Position numbers and translations under genes: made by a program. From Erpobdella octoculata (lineage: Eukaryota; Annelida; Clitellata; Hirudinida; Erpobdellidae): a DNA stretch of 64,000 nucleotides. Below the pieces are notes generated by a model, which had not been told where the DNA came from, did no database searches, and was given only the letters and a program-made list of their open reading frames with translations. Below are positions 15,291-53,195 of the stretch, piece by piece; the stretch's first letter is position 1, and each line of letters starts with the position of its first letter. The stretch lies in assembly GCA_963978895.1 (NCBI GenBank), contig OZ022247.1, positions 4,230,961 through 4,294,960 on the forward strand, read 5' to 3'.

Positions 15291-15959
15291 AGACATGCAG
15301 GCAGAGATGACAGTAGAGGATACAAGTTTCATCACACCCCCCCCCATTCCCACCCACGAAAAAGTAATTTTGAGCATGAAAATTTAATTTTTGTTGTTGC
15401 ATGTGACACATATTTGTATCAAATGAAAAGGAGTTAAAATTGAAGCAAATTCTGAAAAGCATTCTCCCACACGCACGCACACTTTACAAACTTCCTAATG
15501 GAATCAAAGAAGTTTCAATGACATTATATATATATAGTACTTGTAACTGTAACATACAAGTACAAGTACTGGCGTTGATCGTTTGAGAGATATACGGCCA
15601 GCAGAATGAAGTCATTCAAAATGCACTGAGACAAAGAGAAAGATTTTTGATTGAAAAAGTTTAAAAGTTGCGAAAGTGCAAAATGTAAACTTGTGCGTAT
15701 GCAATTCTGCGTGTGCAAGCATGCGTTGCGTATGCAAGTAATAAATAAAGCTCTCTGCTCTTGCATTTCAACTTCTTTCTTTTTTTTCGTTAAACTTTTT
15801 TTCTTTCTCTTCAACTTCTTCGATCGTTGGAGTTTAATTAAAATGGAGAAATAGCCGCAGCATAGAAAGTAGCATAATTGTGCTGCGCTACAAAATTTTT
15901 TTAGCTTGTTAAAAAGTTAATTAATTTCGTTTATTTTAAGACATAAATAAATTTGTTCA

Positions 15960-16380
15960 GCTATAACTATTATACAAGGTATGATATTTGTAGACAATAC
16001 ATGATAGAATATGCAAGATATGGTATTATTAGACAATGTATAATATCATTAAACAAGGTATGACATTATTATGAAATGCATGATATATTATGCAGGTTAT
16101 AATATTTTATGCAATGTATGATATATTATTTAAGGTATGACTTATTATGAAAGGTATGATTTATTATGAAAGGTTTGATATATTATGTAAGGAATTATAT
16201 AGTATACGAGGTATGATATATTATGCAAGGTATGATATCTTATGCAAAGTATGATATATTATGCAAGGAATGATACATTATGTAACTATGCAGAGTATGA
16301 TACAGTATTTAAAATTTAAGGTTTGATATATTATTTAAAGTGTGATATATTTTGCAAGGTATGATAATTATCATGCAAGC
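15960..16380. repeat. Degenerate AT-rich tandem repeat (TATGATATATTATGCAAGG-like)
   Basis: About twenty diverged units of 18-25 bp with the core GGTATGATATATTATGCAA. Units have drifted in sequence and length, so the array looks old. No coding or RNA feature is visible. Confidence 0.8.
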
Positions 16381-16489
16381 TATGACGATTATGTTATAAC
16401 AACACGAATAGCCGAATAACTCTTGAAACACATGCAGCTCACATAAACAACTTATACAACCTTCAACAATTAGCAACATCAACAACAAC

Positions 16490-16507
16490 ATCAACAACAT
16501 CAACATC

Positions 16508-16572
<65 letters not shown>

Positions 16573-16573
16573 C
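16490..16573. repeat. (CAA)n microsatellite
   Basis: CAACAT/CAACAA tract ending in a pure CAA run. Confidence 0.95.
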
Positions 16574-17381
16574 TACGTGTGGAATAAAACAGGAGTAGAA
16601 ATTTTAGGAATAAATACCAACCATGATTCCAGACACCTACAGTGAATTACTTCTGATAAAACTGTTTGTAGTCGAAATGGTTTTTAAATAGTTTATATTT
16701 TTATTTTTTTATTATTTATATGCAAGTCTGTTTGTGTTTATGGAGTTGGACTGGATTTCTTTCCAGCGTTTGTTCTTGCTCAAATAGATGATTCGATACC
16801 TGACACAATTTTGAAACTCAATGGCAAAGCTGGTAGAAATTACTTTAACTAATTAAATTGCTGATCACGAAAGTAATGGGGAAAGAGTGATCGTGGCTAC
16901 TCAAGGATGGACAACCTGTCCCCCCTCTCTATTCCCCATCTTGCATCCACAGGCTTTAATTTTTGTTTTTCTACCGGATAAAACAAAAAAAAAGTTGCGT
17001 AATCGGTGTGATAATATAATTATAACGCTCCTAAAACTGCTATGGAAGTCAAAAACAAGCAACAGGGGAGAACACACATACACAACACATACACACAAAC
17101 ACTCATACAAACAAACACACTCGTACACACGCACAGAGTTGACAGTGAACTCGTGTCTGTTGTGGCCACGATGGACCTGACCAGTAACCCTTCTCTCCCC
17201 CCCACACCCATCCAGCTCTGCCCAAGCAGAGGTGCGTAATGTGAGAACTCTAAAATAAACAGCATACAACTTGAACGTCATCTCCAAAATAAGAATAAAA
17301 ACAAGACATGTAAATGTTTTTAAATTAATGCGACAGAATATATACAATAATTAATAATAACCACCGAAACGAGGTTCTTAC
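16574..17381. other. Non-coding stretch left of the membrane-protein exon
   Basis: Apart from a CA-rich patch at about 17065-17130 I see no structure. Minus-strand open frames at 16901-17347 lack recognisable domains. If the exon at 17382-17527 is real, its first intron runs through here leftwards. Confidence 0.5.
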
Positions 17382-17527
17382 CTGACGAAAACTAATACAG
17401 GTACAGCCAGAATGAGGATGGAGATGACGGCTAGTGACACGGCGATGACGGCTACCTGGCTACTTTCAGCGCCAACATCTGGAGAGTTCAACTCCTCAGA
17501 CTGAAGAAAACTAGTAGTTGAATTCAT
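17382..17527 (-). CDS. Predicted first coding exon of an unrecognised membrane protein
   Basis: On the minus strand an ATG at 17527 opens a 48-codon stretch ending in a strong donor (GTCAG|GTAAGAAC) at 17381/17382, phase 2. The peptide starts MNSTTSFLQSEELNS, with an N-glycosylation site (Asn2-Ser-Thr), acidic and polar up to about residue 22. A run of about 25 hydrophobic residues (VAVIAVSLAVISILI..LVFV) follows, ending in Arg. This looks like an extracellular N-terminus plus first transmembrane helix, as in a 7-TM receptor or a type III/Ia membrane protein. The GN signature of class A receptor helix 1 is absent. Later exons were not found to the left. Whether the exon is transcribed is unknown; coding-like codon use and the donor are the evidence. 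Confidence 0.5.
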
Positions 17528-18708
17528 GGTTTAAAACGATTTCTTCTCTCTACATGGATGATCGGTTTTTATTGTAACTTGAACTGTTAAGTGTTGTTTA
17601 TATTTGGTAGGTCGACTTGCTTGGCTCCACTTCCAGAACGCCGGTTGAGTTGAATGCTCGATTGGAGACTGAAACAGGAAGATTTCAATCAGATAGTCTC
17701 AATGAAAGCGGTTGAGAGATTAACTGCTCTAATCTAAAGATCAAGAAAGTAAAAAAAAATTGTAAATGCTGTCTGGGGCTCTGAAGTCCAAGTAGCAGGT
17801 TGGAAATTTAGAGAAAAATTGAGAATTGAGATAATAAAGAAGAAAAAGAAAAAGAAAGGGATTCTTCAAACGGTACAGAAAGAATAACTTTTTCTGAAGA
17901 AAGCGCTTTAGAATTTGTATTGCTACTTGATCTCCGCGAGTGTTTAAAAAGTCATAAAAGTGAACTTATCAGTAGTTAAAACGACATTCTAAACTCACTT
18001 TACGTCCTCAAGAAGAAATAATTACATAATTGATAACAATTCTTTACTAATCATTACTTATATTCTACTGTTATATTCAGCTCACCTAGTTAGTATATAA
18101 ATAATTAATAAATATCATAATTTCCACCCACGCGTTTTTAACTTTTTCGCGCTATTTCTTTTAAATTTACGCGGCAAAACTTTTCGAAGATATTATTTAA
18201 TTATTTATCCTCAATCATAAGATTATATCTATAAAGAAATCCATTTATTAGAAGTACAACGGCTTAATCCTGCTACTTAAAGTTTATAAAGCAACGTTGC
18301 TTCCAATCCACAGCCAGAGCCGAATACTCGCTGACGCTTTAGCGCTGAAGTTTTATATTACTACTATGAACTTTTTTTCGATATAGTCATCATCACTGCC
18401 AGCTGTGCGCATGTTATATACTCGCGCTTATTCGGAAGATTTAAGATATGTTATGTATTCATATATAGGCTTTAATGCGGTTTTTTTTTAAATTTTATTA
18501 ATGACCTTGTGCAGCTAACCATGAATCATATGTGCACTTGTGTGTGTGTGCACGTGATCATGTGTGTGCTATTAATTATAAGTGTGACTTGTGTGTTGCA
18601 TGCACGTGTATGTCATTGTGTCCGTGTGTCATATCTGATGCTTGCGGTGCACTGCATTTGTGTACACGTCGTGTATATGTGCGTGTGAGAGATGCTGCAT
18701 GACTGTGT

Positions 18709-18858
18709 AACGTGTTCTTTACATGTGTAACTCGCTAATTACACGCGTGATTCGTTGTTTACATGTGTGACTTGTTATTTACATGAGTGACTTACATATT
18801 ACATGAGTGATTTACTTATTACATGCGTGACTTACTCATTACATATGTGACTTACTCT
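18709..18858. repeat. 20-bp minisatellite (TTACATGTGTGACTTG-like)
   Basis: About seven 20-bp units such as TTGTTATTTACATGAGTGAC, with drift between units. Confidence 0.85.
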
Positions 18859-20304
18859 TACGGAGTGTACGCACGAAGTCGCTACGTACCGCTCGCTCGC
18901 TCGGGCGTGCATGCGTTGGTGATCTTTTACAACCCGAGTCAATTAACTGCCGGGAACTAATCAATGAAGGAGATTACACAAGAGAGTTTTCTATTAAACA
19001 GATCGCGCAGTCTGCTCAAGAGAAATCAACGAAACTCCAAGAACCAATACGAACAGGGGTCCGTCCGGCAGTATAAAACACATCAAATGAAACAAAATGA
19101 GGTCCAACCGTTTGAACGCGCACCGCATGTGTTGTTCCTCCATTTCTCACTCACTGTTGTTGAACGTTGGCTCAGAAAAAGTTACAAAAGCTCATTTGAG
19201 TCGCATTCCTCTCTCGCTCGGCTTCGAGCCGTCCATTCAGCCATTCAGCCATTCAAAAGTCGGCTTTTCAGAAGTCATTTGCTTTCTCAGCTCTCGGTAA
19301 GAATGTCTCGACGCGACTGCGAACGAATTCGGCGCTATAAAAATAAAAAAAAAATCAAAATTCATTAGTGCAAGAGCAGATGCATGGATGATTACAACGG
19401 CAAATACAAGATATGATCTGATCGAGACATTAAATTGATTTAAATACATATATAGATATACAGCAGAAGAGGCGTAACCCGATCGTAGCGGAGAACAAAA
19501 GCGATTTCGCCTCCCCCCCTCTGCAGCATCCCCGTTGCTCCTTGACATGCCCGCAGGGAGAACGATATCGTACTGGTCATCACGTCTCGTACAGTCAGAG
19601 CCGCAGGAAATTGCATACCAGCTGATGAACAATGAGCACACTCGCGAATGCACTTCTCCCACCAACTCATCTCATCCATTCACCCAACACACTCATTTTT
19701 CAACAAAAGCACTTACACACATGCATATTTTTATGAGATTTTATCCACACACACACATATACACACAAACGTCAAATAAGACGATTTTTTCTTTATCAAC
19801 ATATGTATATAGCTAGATTAGCTAGTAACATTTTAGAAAATTTAGATTTATTTAGCTATTAATTTTTTTTATAGCACTGTTGATCGTACCAAATCTCAAA
19901 TTTTTAACTTACGCACTTTGATAAAAAGTATAGTTTTATGTTTTAGCATTTTTAAGTTCTCATGTTATCTTCATTGAGTTAACATTTCATACAGTTTACT
20001 GAGTTTACCGACAATGAAGACTTGTTGAGGAAGATAAAAAACCAACACAGTTGTGTTTTATTTTTGTATCAATTAAATCATTTTATTCTCATTTAAATTT
20101 AACTTATTAAAGGACACAAACTATAATTAATTTTCAACACTATTTATCAAATAATTCCTAAAGTAAATTTTGTGATGAGTGAACATTATTATTTTTATAT
20201 AAAACAGAAATAAAGTTTTTGTTAATTTTTAATTTTTAATCTTTCACCACAAATTTGAGTTTGCAGCGCCACCTAACAGCGCTACGCGAATTTCTAACAG
20301 ACGC

Positions 20305-20480
20305 ACATACATACATACATACATACATACATACATACATACATACATACATACATACATACATACATACATACATACATACATACATACATACATACAT
20401 ACATACATACATACATACATACATACATACATACATACATACATACATACATACATACATACATACATACATACATACAT

Positions 20481-20513
<33 letters not shown>

Positions 20514-20570
20514 TACATACATACATACGTACATACATACATACATACATACATACATACATACATACGT
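20305..20570. repeat. (CATA)n microsatellite
   Basis: About 265 bp of ACAT tetramers with a short (CA)n interruption at about 20497-20512 and a few ACGT variants. Open frames in four readings are artefacts of the repeat. Confidence 0.96.
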
Positions 20571-20937
20571 ATATACATGCATACGTATATACACGGAAAT
20601 TATGTATGCTGATGATACAAATGCGTCTCCGTATTCCCATAGAGACAAGACATTCACAAACTCCTTCCACCTGAGTTGTCTCGTTCAACATCGTAACATG
20701 AAACATCAACATGGCAAAAACAAGCAAACGATTAAAAACGATTAAAAACAAAACGAAAGTATTAATTTCATTTTAAAAAAATTTTCAAAGAAGACAAAAA
20801 TAGATTGATAACTAATAGCTATACGAAACCATATATATAGAATTCTATATATATGTATGAAACAGATAATAACTGAGGGGAAAATGGCCGTTATATCAAG
20901 CGAGCGGCAAGAATGTTCATTTTGGAGCGAGAACGCT

Positions 20938-20938
20938 G

Positions 20939-21015
<77 letters not shown>

Positions 21016-21016
21016 G
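20938..21016. repeat. (AT)n microsatellite
   Basis: TA dinucleotide run with one AAATA interruption. Confidence 0.95.
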
Positions 21017-21335
21017 GTATATATGCTGCTGGTAGTTATTCATCTACAATGCCGTCATTTTAGATGCAGGTAGGTAGTCTTATTAAATATTAAATATTGT
21101 CGGCGCATGAACTCTGAAAATTCTCGATTTAAAAAGGTAATTGAAAGTCGTTAAAACAAAACTGACAGAAATTAAGTAACTTTCAACTGCATGTGATGTA
21201 CCCTAAAAATGACGAGTTGTGATTCATAAAGATAATTTCTCACGCACATGTTAACATTCGATTTACAAATACCACAGAAGTATTTTTTGCCGAATTGAAA
21301 CTCCAGAATTGTTTCTGAAACACTCGCTAGAGGCT

Positions 21336-39488
<18,153 letters not shown>

Positions 39489-39675
39489 AGAAAACAGTCG
39501 GAAAGGAATCGATAACACACATCTTGAAAACCACTTGTCTCAACATGTATCTGTGATATTATTTATTTTTTTAATTATTATTCTACATTATGCTTGCAAA
39601 TTGTAATTTTTATAAAAACGCTCGTGAACAATTAGTTGTACATTCGTTTATTTAAAAACTATTTACAGATGAAAT

Positions 39676-39681
39676 AATAAA
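39676..39681 (+). terminator. Candidate HECTD2 polyadenylation signal
   Basis: AATAAA about 190 bp after the stop codon. On the opposite strand an AATAAA (plus-strand TTTATT 39647-39652) could serve GALC, which would make the 3' ends overlap. Both are single-motif predictions. Confidence 0.4.
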
Positions 39682-39857
39682 TATAAAAAAATTACATCGA
39701 CATGTAAATTAAATACATAAAAAAATCGTTCAGTTGTTATATTTTTAGATCTTTTCCTACTAAATTGGTTAGACATCGGTGGTAGTGACTTGTATACATC
39801 CAACAAAGAATGATTTAACTTTCCGATATCCAATAACATGTTAGAGTTCCAGTTCTT

Positions 39858-47487
<7,630 letters not shown>

Positions 47488-49361
47488 TTTTCCAGAGAAA
47501 TTCTATGAGTTCAATAAATGCTTTCAAATTATATTGGTCACATTACTCTTAATTAGTCTTAAGTCTTAATTTCTTAATCAATCTAACTTCTAACTCTACC
47601 TCCTACTCATCATATGCTGTTCTGTGATCATGTGCCGAATCATCAAAAGTAATCAAAACCAAGAGTAAGTTTTTACAAGTTAACACCGTGAACTGGCTCT
47701 CTAACTCTTCTAAGCTTCTAAACTCTAAACTTTTAAAAACTACTAATCAATCGGTGTGTGTTGATCACAGTCATCCATCATTTATAAAAACAGATGTATT
47801 TAAGGTAATTTAAGCGTGGACATTCCCGAGCGCCTCCTAACCACAAATGCGTTTCCAGTTTCCACAGGTGTTTTACATGCCCTGGAACAGACGATTACAC
47901 TGCCTAGCGATGACGACGTAGGCCTATACATTCGAAACTCATCAAAATTCCCCCAACTCTGGTGCGTTCGTGGGGTTTGAACAGGGATTGTTTATTTTCT
48001 AAACTATAAGCTCTTTGCAATTAGTCATTCTTTTCAATTACCTATCATTTTTGACCTATATATAGTCAATTTGTTAAATAGTTCAAGGACCTTTTTGCAG
48101 TGTCTGTGAATATGCTTTTTTTTATTATAATAGTTTAAAAGTCCTTCACACCAGGTGTTTAAAGATTGGTGTGAATGTGTGTGTTTTTGCGTTATACTAG
48201 TTTTATTTTAGAGTTATAAAGGATCTTATTAAACAGGTTTCAATTGCAGCAGCTTATTAATTTAGAGAAAGAATGGTTTTGAAAGCATTTGACGAACTCT
48301 TGGTGTTTGAGTCGAAAGATGAACTGAAAAAACAAAACCTAGCTAATGAGTGATAAATGTGGTTTGAAAGGACAAGCTTATAATATATAATACGGAACAC
48401 CTCTAAACGGCATTTGAGAATGATAAGTCTGATTAAGATGAGTGATTTTTTTATATTGATGAAAAAGCTCTGCAAGACCGGATTACAGGCTAAAAATAAA
48501 ATTGTTACAGGAAGAGAGGAACTTATCAAATGGAGCACTGCAAGTTCAAAAGTCTGTTGAGGAACAACTGTTGCTTGTGATCGAGGGCAATATGGCATCC
48601 TTTGGAATTTGTTTGTCTGAGTGTAATCTGGATTTTAGATCTTCTTTTCATAATCACATTCATGTTTTTACTGTTAGTTTACATTAAGCATCCCTTTGCT
48701 AAAGACTCTTTTCTCTGGAATTTTCTTCCTCCTGTGCCAGAATGCGGCTGACTCCTATAGCGTGTTGGAAGAACCAGGAATTTTGTGAAGACCTGATATT
48801 TTATCACCTGTTGTTTTTACCAAGTCTTAGAAATATGGAAACGGATGTTGAAATGTAGTTATGAGGCTGTTTCATATTTTTTCTTTTTAGAAATTTCTAT
48901 GCTTTTAAAACAACATTTTTAAATCCCTTATATTAACTTAACTGCCGGTCTTGCTTGAATGTTTGTAAACATTGAAAGTGAAATTTAAATAACTTCCTGT
49001 CATCCAATCGAATTGATATTTGAAATATAAGCTCAAAGTTAAAAAAATGTCAAATGTGAAGATTTTTTTTTAATTGAAAATAATAACCATCTGTTTTTAA
49101 AACAAAACACAGCTATATACATATTTAAATATGAAACTTAAAAAAGTCATTTGAGAAGAAAAATTTGCAATAAATGAAAAGCTGGCAAATCCTGATTTAT
49201 AAGGGATTTGTGAAAATATCCAGTTGAAGGTGGAGTTGATTTAGGACAGAGTGAAAAAACAACATTCACTTGTCATAGTTTATGGCTTAGAAGTCAATCG
49301 AAATTATACCACATTAAAAATTAAATTATAGCAGTTACATGTATGTTAACAAATTTGCCCC
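47488..49361. other. Intergenic region upstream of GALC
   Basis: GALC promoter and 5'UTR should begin here on the minus strand; no TATA box can be assigned. A fragment of the SINE-like family (AATAGTTTAAAAGTCCTTCA) lies at 48125-48170. Open frames at 48257-48687 show no recognisable domain. Confidence 0.55.
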
Positions 49362-49730
49362 ATGGTTTTGCTGAAATGACACTCATGCAACACGGGTGCG
49401 AGTAAGTTGCCCACACAGATGAAAACACGAAGAAACTGCACCAACTACATTACACCCTGATCATTTCCAGGGTTATTGTTCACATTTTTTTCACAACCAC
49501 AAAATTACCCTAGTAACCCTGGATTGTGCTTCACATATAACTAAGATGAACACTAAATAATTAAAAAAATTTATTATTCATCCTTGAAGACGAACTTGAT
49601 AAGTTCCGATGAATCACATTATTTACAAGATATACTTAATAAACACTCGAAAAGGGGAACATGCTTGGCCAGGTAAATTGCGCCACATCTCTGAAATATT
49701 TACATGTGTTAACGATGATTAAAATGCAGT

Positions 49731-50345
49731 TCAACATCTGAGGCCCTGTCCAACTGTCATGAACACTCCAAACGATCCACCTGATTGCATCATATACTTG
49801 CCACACATAGCAACAAGTTGCCTTCCTCTAAGTCCAGACCTATAAAAAAACAAATCAGTCAATTTAAAAACAGAGATAATTATGTTATTTGGTACAATAA
49901 CCAGAATTGACTTTTAAAGCAAAACATGAACAACTTTTGAATAGAAATTTTTTTCAAGAACTATTATCAGTTAAATAGATAAAGACAACCATGTTATCAC
50001 TATGCATTATTTAATGTTGACAAATATTTTACCTTTAAATAATAATAAATACAACCTCTAACAACCCAGGCAACGCCGGGCACCCGGCTAGTAGAATTTA
50101 TTTATATCTAAAAAACATTTACAAACAGCTTTGTCTTGTATTAAAAGCCTAGCCCTAATCATAAAGTTCATATCATATTGTAAAAATATTAATTTATGGA
50201 TAACAAACCTCCATACGGGGTACGGACTGAAGATAGCACCCATCGCAAGTCCGATAATGAATCCATTCATGAATCCAAGCTTCATTTTTTCGTAGCACGT
50301 AGGTCCATGGGATCCATAGCCATAACCACTAGGTACAGCAGGCAT
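49731..50345 (-). CDS. ROMO1: Reactive oxygen species modulator 1, copy A
   Basis: Small mitochondrial inner-membrane protein linked to ROS production and cristae shape. Exon 1 coding 50209-50345 ([20 protein letters not shown], then [19 protein letters not shown]); exon 2 49731-49839 ([20 protein letters not shown], then GLRC at the end). Total 81 residues; human ROMO1 has 79 and ends GMGIRC. Two glycine-patterned helices flank a basic RGR/GK segment, as in the family. Start chosen at the Met before PAVPSG; an upstream in-frame Met exists, but an acceptor (TTTGAG|GTTTATC) seven bases before the chosen ATG makes it intronic. A non-coding first exon is predicted at about 50828-50900. Confidence 0.92.
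50055..50095 (-). repeat. Terminus of the CCCGGCGTTGCC repeat family in ROMO1-A
   Basis: CCAGGCAACGCCGGGCACCC then GGCTAGTAG, the inverted form of the sequence at 51018. It is in the ROMO1-A intron; copy B lacks it. Confidence 0.7.
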
Positions 50346-50827
50346 GATAAACCTCAAATATTGAAAAACACATTCAATGAGTAAACATAGACATAAACAG
50401 ATAAAAATGAGAGCGTTTCATATAAATCTTTCATCTTTTTTTAATTCGAAAGACTACATTCACTACATAGCATCGGCAACGAATATAAATATAAGTTATA
50501 AGCCTCAAATTATAAGGACTTAAGGTGAGTAGCTAGTCACAGACGTGTTAGCCACGAAAATGATTCCTCCATACACTTTTTTAATAATTAGGATAAATCC
50601 AAAAAATTCAGAATATAGTAGTTTTATGGTTACTACTAGGACTAGGTGAGTAGTTTGGTTGTTGACAAGAGAAAAACAATTCGGTAGGGACTTTTTTAGT
50701 ATGAGAATTTTCGTGGCTAACATCACGCACATACGAATATATATTATGTTAATTATTTCCCCGAATGTAGTACAACAAAATCAAAGTTAAGTAAATCAAA
50801 GTTAACAAAAAAATTAATTGCCCATAC

Positions 50828-50900
50828 CTATATAGTGCAACTTCGAGAAATATATACAGAGCTCTATTATCGTATTTATTTGTCCTAGGGGAGACTTTGC
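50828..50900 (-). other. ROMO1: Predicted non-coding 5' exon of ROMO1 copy A
   Basis: Minus strand: CTCGAAGTTGCACTATATAG followed by donor GTATGG. The same sequence and donor are kept in copy B (donor edge 59694), whereas surrounding sequence has drifted, which supports a real splice site. The 5' end is not determined. Confidence 0.5.
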
Positions 50901-51017
50901 ATCATCTTGTAAAGACAGTGTATGGTTAAGATAGTTAATATAATTATAATATAACTATGATTGTAAATTATTATAATTGTAACGCGCTATTTTTTTGAAA
51001 AATTTAAAATATTTATA

Positions 51018-51995
51018 CTAGCGGGGTACCCGGCGTTGCCGGAGTTTGTATAGGTTTTTCTATCATTTTTCTCTCTCGCTCCCGTTTACTTCTCCGCTTG
51101 CTCTCACGTTCCCGGTCGCTTTCCCGTTACCGCTTGCTTTTCCGTTTTTGGCTGCTTTCCGTTTTTGGCTGCTTTCCGACTCCCGCCTGCTTTCCAGCTC
51201 CCGGTCGCTATCCGGCATCCGATCTCTATCCCGCTCTTGATCGCTTTCCGCTCCTGTTTGCTGTCCCGTCCCGGTCGCTTTTCGTTCCCGTTTCCGCTCA
51301 TTATCTAGTTCACATTTCCGCTCGCTCTCCTGCTCACGCTCCGCTCATTTTTGACCGATTATATCTTTTTTCTCTCATTTCCTTTCCTGCTTGTTCCCCC
51401 GCTTCCTCTCACTTTGTCGCTCGCACTACCGCTTCCTCTCCCTTTTTCGCTCGCACTCCCGCTTCCACTCGATTTCCCGTTCTTACTCGCTCTCCCGTTC
51501 CCGCCCACTCACCCGTTCCCGCTCGCTCTATCGCTTCCGCTTGCTTTCCCGCTCTTCTTCTTTTTTCCTCTCCCTCCTAAATTCTTTTTGCCCATAGAAC
51601 TTAAAAAAGTTTTTTTAAAAAGTTGCTTGAACCTTTCAAATTTTATTGCGTATACTTGATTTGAATTTTTTTAAGCAATAACCTTTGATGTTCGATCATG
51701 GGAAATTTTGGTCAGGAAAGTTTTTTGGTCATAAAATATAGAAAAAATTAAAATAATTAAAATCAACCCTATCTTTTTCAATTCTTTGAGATCTACCTCT
51801 ATTCCCAATTTCGTTAAAATCGGTTCAGCGGTTTGGAATTGTATAGACGACAAACAAACTCATTTTGTGACTGATTTTAATTTTTTTCACCAAAACCTCT
51901 CCCCCATTGAGGTTGTGTGCAAATTTCATTACGATCGGATGAATAGAGTTGCAAGTAGCAATGCATAAAGAACATACACACAGACATACAGACAG
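51018..51995 (+). repeat. Dispersed repeat of the GGGGTACCCGGCGTTGCCGG family
   Basis: ACTAGCGGGGTACCCGGCGT, then TAGGTTTTTCTATCATTTTT, then about 500 bp of degenerate CGCTCCCGTTCCCGCTCGCT pyrimidine-rich repeats. Near the end are AAAATCGGTTCAGCGGTTTG and ACGATCGGATGAATAGAG, then ACATACACACAGACATACAG leading into an (AT)n tract. Layouts like this (target-hunting head, AATCGGTTCAGC, ACAGACAG tail) occur in unrelated animals; I cannot assign a class. Open frames rich in Arg/Ser/Leu are spurious. Confidence 0.65.
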
Positions 51996-52017
51996 TCATT
52001 TATATATATATACATAT

Positions 52018-52167
<150 letters not shown>

Positions 52168-52236
52168 ATGATGATCATCTTTTTCCTAAATTTATTAACC
52201 TCACCAGCTATTAAACTATTACAATAATAACATTAT

Positions 52237-52395
52237 TCATCATCAACTCCGCCTTGCTTTTGCAAGCCAGTCCCAAGCCTGGAGAAAGGAGGAGGGAAAT
52301 TTAAAAGAATCAAATTATGATCCACAACAGGAAGTACTTAAGTTATTTCAGTCTTAAACCACCTGGTGTATAGGACTATAAACATTATTCATTAG
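52237..52395 (+). repeat. SINE-like dispersed repeat copy, plus orientation
   Basis: CAACTCCGCCTTGCTTTTGC, then AAGCCAGTCCCAAGCCTGG, ACAACAGGAAGTACTTAAGT and GGACTATAAACATTATTC. It is the only copy here in this orientation and the short form. Confidence 0.8.
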
Positions 52396-52459
52396 TTAAT
52401 GAATTTAACTACTTATTTAGTAATTGGAATTACAATTAAAAGAATGACTACAAGCAGTC

Positions 52460-52665
52460 TTTAATAATCCGTTATTAGAACAAGCTAGTAACTATTATAA
52501 AAATTTATCAAATGAGTTGATTGCTTCCTCTAATTTAAGTGAATACTTGGAAAAGTGTTGGCAGTTAATTTATTGCAAAAAAAAGAAAGAAATGAAAAAC
52601 TTGTTGACAGAAATACCTCTGCAGAAATTATTAAAGAAGCTAGAAATGAATTAATTTGCTGACAA
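52460..52665 (+). pseudogene. Cullin-like fragment 1
   Basis: Reads FNNPLLEQASNYYKNLSNEL, then SEYLEKCWQLI, resembling the cullin repeat motif (PFLEAT..YY...S..LI....VSEYL.K...RL). No intron interrupts it; frame and similarity are lost after about 52665. The following 52,700-53,190 contains frames (for example 52920-53231) with IKQICEQITEIDNE; a related PVVKYEGQSIKQIMKVVE is at about 54719-54775, so this unassigned module is also repeated. Confidence 0.65.
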
Positions 52666-53195
52666 TTGAATACATAAAAAACGGTTTTGGTCAAATTAAA
52701 TGGTGCGACATTCCACTGTTTTCCTAGGTAGTCCTGATGCCAACGAAGATAGCCACTGTGAGTTTGTAAAAAAAATTGTTCAACGATTGTATTCAAGAAA
52801 AACTTGAACCTGTAAATTCGCTTCCAGACGAAGACTACGTAATGAATTTTGTAAATTTGAAAAAAAACTTTAAGGATACTTTTAAAACATTAAATAAGGT
52901 TTTTAAACCTTAAAACGATATGATTGCTGAAAAACAGAAGATAAGCCTGGATTTCATCTTTGACAAAGATAAGATTGAAAATTACGTTTTAAAATTACCA
53001 AATGAAACACTGAGAGATGTCATAATCAATCAATGCGACCGTATAAAAAATATAATTTTGAAGAAAGTTGAAAATAATAGACTAGGTGTTGCTAAATATA
53101 AAGGTGATGCTATAAAACAAATATGTGAACAAATTACTGAAATTGATAATGAATGTTTAGACAAGGATAAGATTATTTTTTCAAATAGTTTTCCA

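Larger units (their letters stand above)
17528..21335. other. Intergenic region between divergent genes
   Basis: Lies between the minus-strand exon at 17.4 kb and plus-strand HECTD2, so both promoters should be here or within non-coding 5' exons. No start site can be fixed. Contents: a 20-bp minisatellite (18709-18858), a (CATA)n tract (20305-20570) and an (AT)n tract (20938-21016). The open frames near 18964-19816 show no domain. Confidence 0.6.
49362..50950 (-). repeat. Segmental duplication unit A containing ROMO1
   Basis: 3' flank, gene and 5' flank resemble 56574-59850. The shared 3' flank runs from TGGTTTTGCTGAAATGACAC to TTTACATGTGTTAA, and the shared 5' flank includes AGCATCGGCAACGAATAT and CAACTTCGAGAAATATATAC. 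The two units are in the same orientation. Confidence 0.8.

Noticed and set aside
16901..17347. 148-codon minus-strand frame
   Set aside because: Low-complexity (CA)n in the middle, no family similarity seen, and it lies in the presumed first intron of the 17382-17527 exon.
20236..20751. MYVC/IHTY repeat protein
   Set aside because: Artefact of the (CATA)n tract; open on both strands at once.
50520..50732. 70-codon minus-strand frame upstream of ROMO1-A
   Set aside because: Lies in the predicted intron between the non-coding and coding ROMO1 exons; copy B does not keep it.
51046..51659. Arg/Ser- and Leu/Pro-rich open frames
   Set aside because: Three overlapping frames across a degenerate CGCTCCCGTT repeat; no domain or splice context.
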